The notes under the pieces are model-generated. The model searched no databases. It was not told the origin of the DNA and saw nothing but the letters and a program-made list of their open reading frames with translations. Shown piece after piece: positions 1 to 4,555 of a stretch of DNA of 6,122 bases. Location: contig JAPPKV010000228.1 in NCBI GenBank assembly GCA_028819775.1, forward strand, positions 1 to 6,122, in the 5' to 3' direction. Positions within the stretch are counted from its first letter, which is position 1; each line of letters begins with the position of its first letter. This DNA is from Gammaproteobacteria bacterium (GTDB lineage Bacteria > Pseudomonadota > Gammaproteobacteria > Pseudomonadales > Azotimanducaceae_A). The position numbers and the translations under genes were made by a program.

Positions 1-2
1 GG

Positions 3-161
3 GCTGATCTGGGCTCCGCCGCTCGCCGAGGGGACGACTGGATTCACCTCGCGCCGCTGCACCGCACCGGCGATCCGCCCCGCATCGCCCACCAAGACAC
101 GGCCCGCAAGGTCAACTGGGCGGCCGCCCCCGATGCCCTGGCCGCCGCGGTGTCGACATAA
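3..161 (+). CDS. C-terminal end of a probable AbiEi-type antitoxin (5' end outside window)
   Basis: The frame is open from the left edge and ends at TAA (159-161), giving 52 visible residues ending in A-A-V-S-T. The visible part has no diagnostic motif. It has a basic and tryptophan-containing tail (K-V-N-W-A-A-A-P-D-A-L). The functional call rests on context: the next frame encodes an AbiEii-like nucleotidyltransferase and begins at the very end of this one, the arrangement expected of an AbiE type IV toxin-antitoxin pair. In that family the first gene encodes a winged-helix DNA-binding antitoxin that represses its own promoter and counters the toxin. The winged-helix part, if present, lies outside the window. 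The antitoxin identity is inference. It could instead be an unrelated small regulator or a hypothetical protein. If the toxin is dead, this gene is probably a relic or an orphan antitoxin. Confidence 0.5.
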   Translation, partial: ADLGSAARRGDDWIHLAPLHRTGDPPRIAHQDTARKVNWAAAPDALAAAVST

Positions 162-526
162 GCCCCCCGACGAGCCGTCACAACAGATGGGAGCCGGCCG
201 ATCTGGTCCAGCACCAAATCGTCTCCGCGCTCGCCGCCCGACAACAAAACGTCCCCCGGGTGGTGTTCAAGGGCGGGACCCTTCTTCGGGTCTGCTACCG
301 GCACGACTGGCGGTTCTCAGAGGACCTGGACTTCGACTGGATCCACACCGACGACAGCAAACAAGCCATACACGACTTCTTCGACCGCGGCCTCAAGGCG
401 GCGTCTAGGGCCTATGGGACCGCGTTCGACACGAAGTGGGGTGCCAACAAGCTCAACATCTACTGGGAGCAGCCCGGAGCTGTCACCGGCGTCATCTACA
501 CCGACGTCAAACCCCACCACCACTTA
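158..526 (+). pseudogene. AbiEii/AbiGii-family nucleotidyltransferase toxin, N-terminal fragment
   Basis: The frame encodes about 122 residues with the AbiEii hallmark: V-F-K-G-G-T-L-L-R followed by R-F-S-E-D-L-D-F (codons at about 263-340). This is the GG(T)xLR plus DxD metal-binding core of the DNA polymerase beta-like nucleotidyltransferase fold. Family members are toxins of type IV toxin-antitoxin and phage-defence (AbiE) systems, and the characterised ones transfer nucleotides to RNA. The usual length is about 250-300 residues, so roughly the C-terminal half is missing. Homology stops near K-P-H-H-H (about 511-523), where insertion-sequence DNA begins. The frame continues past that point only as nonsense through the IS. 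Homology-like sequence (N-R-W-E-P-A-D-L-V-Q) extends upstream of the first GTG at 257, back to an ATA at 158-160. That ATA overlaps the previous gene's stop, where ATGA would be expected, so the start codon also looks lost. The product is almost certainly inactive. Confidence 0.85.
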
Positions 527-1005
527 GGGGCCGAGCGGATAGGCGGGTTATGTGGGGTTGTATCGGTTTCGCCAGTCGATGAGTTTGGCGGTGATCAATA
601 TGGTGACGGCGAGGCGCAGGGCGGCGTGGCGGCAGTCGGTTCTGCGGTCGGTGTTGCGGCGGAGTTGCCCGTAGTTCGACAGCCAGGAGTTGGCGGACTC
701 GACGATCCAGCGCTTGCCCAGGGGTTCGGTTCTGGGCCGGCCCCGGGCGTGGCCGGACGGGCGTTTGGGTGTGCGCACGATGTCGTCGATGCCCCAGCGT
801 CGGCAGGTCTTGGCCACGGGGTCGCCGGTGTAGCCGCGGTCGAGGTGGATGGTCTCTATGTCTGCGATCAGGCCGGTGCGGGAGACGGCGGCCAATGTGG
901 GCTCCAACATTGTCTGGTCGTTGACGTTGGCCGCGTCGGCGGCCCAGCCGACGGGGATGCCGTGGCGGTCTGCGGCGATGGACCACTTCCACCCGAGGCT
1001 GCAAC
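527..1005 (-). mobile_element. IS5-family insertion sequence remnant, 5' end deleted
   Basis: A fragment of roughly 480 bases carries the 3' half of an IS5-family transposase on the minus strand. Its right end is placed at about 527. AbiEii similarity ends there, the stop codon of the transposase is only about 20 bases inside, and TTA (524-526) directly abuts a GGGG-starting terminus. Some IS5 subgroups use a short TNA-type target, so TTA is a candidate target site. The left end, with the first half of the transposase and the partner inverted repeat, is absent. Around 1003-1012 the sequence passes straight into a GNAT gene. Complete relatives are commonly about 0.8-0.9 kb, so nearly half is lost. 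The element cannot move by itself. The exact left boundary is uncertain by about 10 bases. Confidence 0.75.
548..1003 (-). pseudogene. IS5-family transposase, C-terminal half
   Basis: About 150 residues match the C-terminal half of IS5-family DDE transposases. The recognisable blocks, in order, are L-G-W-K-W-S-I-A-A-D-R-H-G-I-P at the start, H-L-D-R-G-Y with the second catalytic aspartate (codon 839-841), V-E-S-A-N-S-W-L-S-N-Y-G-Q-L-R-R-N with the catalytic glutamate (codon 698-700), and a final L-I-T-A-K-L-I-D-W-R-N-R. Translation ends at TAA (548-550). The first catalytic aspartate and the N-terminal DNA-binding part are missing because the gene is cut at its 5' side. An open frame extends upstream to 1081, but its first 28 residues or so are out-of-frame GNAT sequence, not transposase. 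No start codon or ribosome binding site belonging to this gene remains. The DDE triad is incomplete, so the protein would be inactive. Confidence 0.85.
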
Positions 1006-1338
1006 GCTGAGTGCCCAGGATTCGACAACATCGACCAGAGCATCGCCAACACCGCCGCCACGAACTTCGGGAGCTACCCACATCGAGAGGAGTTCAACCT
1101 CTTCCTTTCGCTCCGTGTGAGCGCCCGAAGCTTGGCCGACCGGCTCCCCTTGGACGTACGCAACGAAGTTCGCAGCCACGTTGGAGAGTCTCGACCTCCA
1201 GCGCTCCTCAAGGTCGCCACTGCCTGACCAGTCGTCCAACGAAGAACCGAAGGCTGCCGGAGCTTCTTCAAGAGCCCGTTGGCGAACCTCGCGCCAGATC
1301 CGCCAATCATCAGCAGTCACTCTTCGGATCTCCGGCAC
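1006..1338 (-). pseudogene. GNAT-family N-acetyltransferase, N-terminal fragment
   Basis: About 110 residues starting at GTG (1336-1338) look like a GNAT acetyltransferase, which transfers the acetyl group of acetyl-CoA to an amine. Visible signs are the opening strand and helix (E-I-R-R-V-T-A-D-D-W then R-Q-R-A-L-E-E-A-P-A-A-F), the strand V-E-L-L-S-M-W-V-A-P, and the acetyl-CoA pyrophosphate loop R-G-G-G-V-G (residues about 93-98). Similarity ends after V-V-E-S-W-A, where the IS remnant begins. Typical members have about 150-180 residues, so the last strands and helices that complete the fold are missing. The frame runs on for about 47 residues of out-of-frame transposase sequence, to a stop at about 868. 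GTG is the first available start, because TAA lies in frame at 1354-1356. No strong Shine-Dalgarno precedes it. The substrate is unknown, and the product is probably non-functional. Confidence 0.8.
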
Positions 1339-1658
1339 TCGCTTAGCTTCGCGTTAAATGGCAGCGGGCGCACCCAAGCCTGGTCTCCTTTGCGCTTACG
1401 AGGCGTTTGCCTCGGTCAACCGAACACCGCCGCGAGCGCCTGACGTGCTAGCCTTAGGCTTTACGTTGCACGAGAGTTCGGCAGGTGATCGCTGAAATGA
1501 CGTCGAACGAGTCTGCGTCGTCCGAATCAGTCGCACAGACGTTAGCTCGGCCGACCCAGCCGCGCCGCTTGCCCGGCTCTCGCTTGAGCGCCGCAAGTGA
1601 CGCGCACGCCGTACTTGACTCGCCATCCCACACGCTGCGCCAACGGATCTAGCGTAAC
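1339..1658. other. Divergent intergenic region without a convincing gene
   Basis: These 320 bases lie between the divergent starts of the GNAT fragment and the aldose epimerase. Open frames here are short, rich in Arg and Ser, and lack recognisable motifs, so I call none of them genes. A 6-bp hairpin with a 4-base loop sits at 1399-1414 (CGAGGC, GTTT, GCCTCG). It has no T-run on either side, so it is a poor terminator. A minus-strand AAAGGAG lies at 1385-1391 and could serve a 19-codon frame at 1317-1373. A TTGACT at 1615-1620 resembles a -35 box for galM but has no acceptable -10 at the normal spacing. Promoters for both flanking genes are expected here but cannot be placed with confidence. 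Confidence 0.6.
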
Positions 1659-2678
1659 GTGCGGCGGATTAGAGTCAGCCAAGAGACGGTGGGTCAGGTG
1701 GCCCCGAGCGGCACCGGATCGCCCGTCGATGTTCATGCCTTTCGCGTCACGGGCGCCTCGATCGGCGCCGAGCTCCTGACGTACGGGGCGACGCTCACCG
1801 AACTCCGACTACAAGACGCCGACGGGACGATGGTCAACACCGTCCTGCGATATCGGACTCTGGACGAGTACATCGATCCGGATCCGATCGCCTACCTCGG
1901 TGCTACCACCGGACGGTTCTCCCGGTGCATCGCCGGAGCCGTGCTCCGCATCGACGACGATCAGTACGAACTCGATGCCAACGAATCGGGCCACCACTTC
2001 CACGGAGGCTCCGGGGGGTTTCATTCCCGTGTCTGGACCGCGGACGCAGAGGCGCACGCGGATACCGCGACGGTGCTGATGACGTTGCAGAGCCCGGACG
2101 GTGATCAGGGCTACCCTGGAACACTTGACGTCGAGTTGGCCGTCACCGTCGGCAACGACCTCACGCTCCGCTTCGACTACACGGCCACAACTGACACCCC
2201 GACCATCGTCGATCTCACGAACCACGCCTTCTGGAACCTGGATGGAGGGCGGGCGATCGATCGTCACCATCTGGCCATCAACGCCGCGACCCGCCTCCCC
2301 GTCGATCCGACACTGCTTCCGTCGGGCCCGCCGGTACCTGTCGAGGGCGATCTCGACTATCGGACCGCTGCCGCTATCGGCACATCGAGACTCGACCACT
2401 GCTTCGCGCTCGACGATCCCTCCTGGGCGGCGGTCCTCACCGCGCCGCGCACGGGACAATGGATGCGGGTCGAGACTGACCAACCGGGACTTCAGGTATA
2501 CAGCGGCGATCACCTGAGCCCTAGCCGTTCAGGGTTGGCACTGCAGTGCGGGGCGTGGCCCGATGCGCCCAATCAGCCGAGCTACCCGCCGGCTCGGCTC
2601 GACCCAGGACAAGTTTACCGCCACACGACCGTCCACCAATTCGACGCAACAGGGATGCCCGACAACCTACACCCGTGA
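1659..2678 (+). CDS. galM: Aldose 1-epimerase (mutarotase), GalM-like, with Gln at the catalytic Glu position
   Basis: The 339-residue product has the normal length and motif order of the GalM family, cytoplasmic enzymes that interconvert alpha and beta anomers of sugars such as galactose and glucose. Visible are T-Y-G-A-T-L-T-E-L near the N-terminus (41-49), T-G-R-F with the sugar-binding Arg86, F-H-G-G with His115, T-N-H-A-F-W-N-L with His189 (catalytic acid in the family), L-D-H with Asp246, L-Q-V-Y-S-G (278-283), and P-D-A-P-N near the C-terminus. The family's catalytic base glutamate, five residues before P-D-A-P-N, is Gln296 (codon CAG 2544-2546), so activity or specificity may differ. 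I use the GTG at 1659 because S-G-T-G-S-P-V-D-V-H fits the family's usual N-terminal strand. GTG 1689 and 1698 are alternatives, and no start has a strong ribosome binding site. The gene stands alone with no sugar-metabolism neighbours, so the substrate is open. It converges on glnS. Confidence 0.85.
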   Translation: MRRIRVSQETVGQVAPSGTGSPVDVHAFRVTGASIGAELLTYGATLTELRLQDADGTMVNTVLRYRTLDEYIDPDPIAYLGATTGRFSRCIAGAVLRIDDDQYELDANESGHHFHGGSGGFHSRVWTADAEAHADTATVLMTLQSPDGDQGYPGTLDVELAVTVGNDLTLRFDYTATTDTPTIVDLTNHAFWNLDGGRAIDRHHLAINAATRLPVDPTLLPSGPPVPVEGDLDYRTAAAIGTSRLDHCFALDDPSWAAVLTAPRTGQWMRVETDQPGLQVYSGDHLSPSRSGLALQCGAWPDAPNQPSYPPARLDPGQVYRHTTVHQFDATGMPDNLHP

Positions 2679-2698
2679 GTCATCACGCCGGACTCACG
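2674..2698. terminator. Shared hairpin between convergent galM and glnS, probable bidirectional terminator
   Basis: CGTGAGTC (2674-2681) and GACTCACG (2691-2698) form a perfect 8-bp inverted repeat around a 9-base loop. The galM stop TGA (2676-2678) lies in the left arm. The glnS stop (minus-strand TGA at 2694-2696) lies at the mirrored place in the right arm. On the + strand the hairpin is followed by a moderately T-rich ATTGTATCTGTG. On the minus side there is no T-run, so intrinsic termination of glnS would be weak or factor-assisted. The position between two converging genes supports the terminator reading. Confidence 0.55.
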
Positions 2699-4382
2699 AT
2701 TGTATCTGTGAGGCCTTTGCCTTGGCCTTCTGGATCGCCGCCCACTCATCCCTCAAGCCGGCCGTCTCGTGGAACACCGGACCATCGCCGACATCGCGGC
2801 TGAAGTATCCGACGCGCTCGAACTGAACAACATCGCCGGCCTCCACGTCCTCGAGCGCCGCCTCGAGCTTTGCGCCATACGTCCTGCGTGCGTCGAGGGC
2901 GATCTCGGGATCGTGCGCATCCGGAAGTGATTCGGGGAACAGCCGGTCATAGCGGTGAACGGTCCCGTCGACCGCAGCCGCACAGGAGACCCAATGGATC
3001 GTCGCCTTCACCTTCCGACCGTCCGGGGCGTTGCCTCCCACGGTCGCCGGATCGTAGGTCGCGTGTACCTCGACCACTTGGCCGTCCTCGTCAACGACGT
3101 GATCGACAGCCGTCACGAAGTAGGCGTATCGCAACCTAACCTCGCGCCCAGGAGTGAGCCGGTAGTACTTGGGCTCGGCTTGAGCGCGATAGTCATCGCG
3201 CTCGATCCAGAGGACACCGTCGAAGGGCACCGAGCGGACGCCCGCGTCGGGATCCTCGGGATTGTTGATGGCGTCGACCATCTCCACGACCCCGTTACCC
3301 TCGTCGTCGACAGGCCAGTTCGTGATGATCAGCTTGATCGGATCCAGTACCGCGGCACGACGGAGCGCATAACGGTTGTGCTGACGCCGAACAAAAGACT
3401 CGAGCAGCTCGATCTCGACCACACTGTTGGTCTTGGCGACCCCGACGTGCCGCACGAGCTCGACGATCGCCTCGGCGGGGAAGCCCCGGCGGCGAGCGGC
3501 GCGCAGTGTCGGCATCTGCGGGTCGTCCCAACCGTCGACCATTCCGTTGGCCACTAATCGTCGCAACACCCGCTTTGACATGACGGTGTGGGTGAAGTTG
3601 AGTCGCGCGAACTCGATTTGCTCAGGCCTTGGGTGATCGACACCGGTCGCGTCGAGCAGCCAGTTATAGAGCGGACGGTGGTCCTCGAACTCGAGCGTGC
3701 ACAACGAATGGGAGATGCCCTCGATCGCATCGGACAGGCCGTGAGCCCAGTCGTAGGTCGGGTAGATGCACCACGTGTCGCCCGTGCGCTGATGGTGTGA
3801 GTGTCGAATCCGGTACAGCACCGGATCCCGCATGGTCATGACCTCATGGGCCATGTCCACCTTCGCCCGCAGCACGGCTTGACCGTCGGCGAGTTCTGCC
3901 GCTCGCATCGTCTGCAGGAGCGCGAGGTTCTCCTCTGGTGCCCGGTCTCGGAATGGACTGTCGACACCTGGCTTGCCGAAGCTGCCGCGCTGAGCGGAGA
4001 TGATCTCGGCCGGTTGCTCGTCGACGTAGGCCATACCCCGGCTCACGAGCTGCTCGGCCCACTCATACAGCTGATCGAAGTAGTCGGATGCAAACAGGAC
4101 CGCATCCGGCTCGAATCCGAGCCATCGGACATCCTCGACGATCGCGTCGACGAACTCCTGGTCCTCGGCGTCGGGATTGGTGTCATCGAAGCGGAGGTTG
4201 CACGTACCGCCGTGCTCGCGGGCGATGTCGAAGTTGAGGACGATCGCCTTGGCGTGGCCCAGGTGGAGATAACCGTTCGGCTCGGGTGGGAAGCGCGTGC
4301 GGATCTCCGTCGCACGGCCCGAGGCTTTGTCGTCGAGCACCTTCGCTCGGATGAAATCGGCGGATCTGGCAGCGTGGGACAT
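2694..4382 (-). CDS. glnS: Glutaminyl-tRNA synthetase (GlnRS), complete
   Basis: This class I aminoacyl-tRNA synthetase joins glutamine to tRNA-Gln using ATP, in the cytoplasm. The 562-residue product is close in length to E. coli GlnRS (about 554) and collinear with it by eye. It has the HIGH signature in P-P-E-P-N-G-Y-L-H-L-G-H-A-K (HLGH at 40-43) and the KMSKS-type signature V-M-S-K-R (267-271). The Gln-pocket and acceptor-arm segment C-I-Y-P-T-Y-D-W (205-212) with I-S-H-S-L-C-T-L-E-F, and the family block G-W-D-D-P-Q-M-P-T-L, separate it from GluRS. Residues from about 340 form the expected beta-barrel anticodon-binding part. There is no YqeY-type C-terminal extension and no N-terminal YqeY-like addition. 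The start is ATG 4380-4382, with GAAAGG six bases upstream. It follows ileS on the same strand with a 173-base gap, so co-transcription or an own promoter are both possible. No T-box-like motif is visible in the gap. Confidence 0.96.
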   Translation of the reverse strand: MSHAARSADFIRAKVLDDKASGRATEIRTRFPPEPNGYLHLGHAKAIVLNFDIAREHGGTCNLRFDDTNPDAEDQEFVDAIVEDVRWLGFEPDAVLFASDYFDQLYEWAEQLVSRGMAYVDEQPAEIISAQRGSFGKPGVDSPFRDRAPEENLALLQTMRAAELADGQAVLRAKVDMAHEVMTMRDPVLYRIRHSHHQRTGDTWCIYPTYDWAHGLSDAIEGISHSLCTLEFEDHRPLYNWLLDATGVDHPRPEQIEFARLNFTHTVMSKRVLRRLVANGMVDGWDDPQMPTLRAARRRGFPAEAIVELVRHVGVAKTNSVVEIELLESFVRRQHNRYALRRAAVLDPIKLIITNWPVDDEGNGVVEMVDAINNPEDPDAGVRSVPFDGVLWIERDDYRAQAEPKYYRLTPGREVRLRYAYFVTAVDHVVDEDGQVVEVHATYDPATVGGNAPDGRKVKATIHWVSCAAAVDGTVHRYDRLFPESLPDAHDPEIALDARRTYGAKLEAALEDVEAGDVVQFERVGYFSRDVGDGPVFHETAGLRDEWAAIQKAKAKASQIQS

Positions 4383-4388
4383 CGTTTG

Positions 4389-4394
4389 CCTTTC
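4389..4394 (-). promoter_or_regulatory. Shine-Dalgarno sequence of glnS
   Basis: On the minus strand GAAAGG is followed after six bases (CAAACG) by the ATG of glnS. The spacing is good, and this fixes the glnS start. Confidence 0.7.
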
Positions 4395-4555
4395 AGCTCA
4401 CAGTGTTGGTTGGATTCGGTAGGCGACACCGGACGATCACTTGCAGGCTAGAGGCTCCCGATCGGATCGCCCGAGGGTTGGCGCTGGCCCTTCGTGGGTC
4501 GTCTGCGGATGGGAGGCCGGATGCGTCCGTGCGAGCGGCCACATGCCCCACCGAC

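Noticed and set aside
260..1120. 286-codon + strand frame taken as one intact protein
   Set aside because: Only its part before about 526 is AbiEii. The rest is read antisense through the IS remnant and the GNAT fragment, giving Gly/Ala/Val-rich nonsense.
1336..1362. Possible integron attC-like half site: minus-strand ATTTAAC, five bases, then GCTAAGC
   Set aside because: It fits the loose RYYYAAC and spacer pattern, but no matching GTTRRRY half lies at a suitable distance, no integrase is present, and the GNAT start is on the wrong side for a cassette.
1399..1414. Hairpin CGAGGC-GTTT-GCCTCG as a terminator
   Set aside because: The stem is only six base pairs, with no T-run on either strand, and it lies upstream of both divergent genes, where a terminator has no obvious purpose.
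1396..1626. 76-codon minus-strand open frame in the intergenic region
   Set aside because: It has no recognisable motif, a composition of mostly Arg, Ser and Ala typical of a GC-rich shadow frame, and no convincing ribosome binding site.
1615..1653. TTGACT as a -35 box for galM
   Set aside because: No acceptable -10 hexamer occurs 16-18 bases downstream. The nearest candidate, TCTAGC, is about 27 bases away.
1809..2513. 234-codon minus-strand frame opposite galM
   Set aside because: It is antisense to a gene with clear family motifs and has no motifs of its own. It is a shadow of GC-rich codon use.
3801..4451. 216-codon + strand frame opposite glnS
   Set aside because: It is antisense to the strongly conserved N-terminal half of GlnRS, so it is a codon-bias shadow.
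4383..4555. tRNA gene, T-box or riboswitch in the ileS-glnS gap
   Set aside because: There is no GGTTCGANTCC-type T-arm, no cloverleaf pairing and no TGGNACCGCG-type antiterminator. A CGATC/GATCG inverted repeat at 4459-4469 is too short, with a one-base centre, to call.
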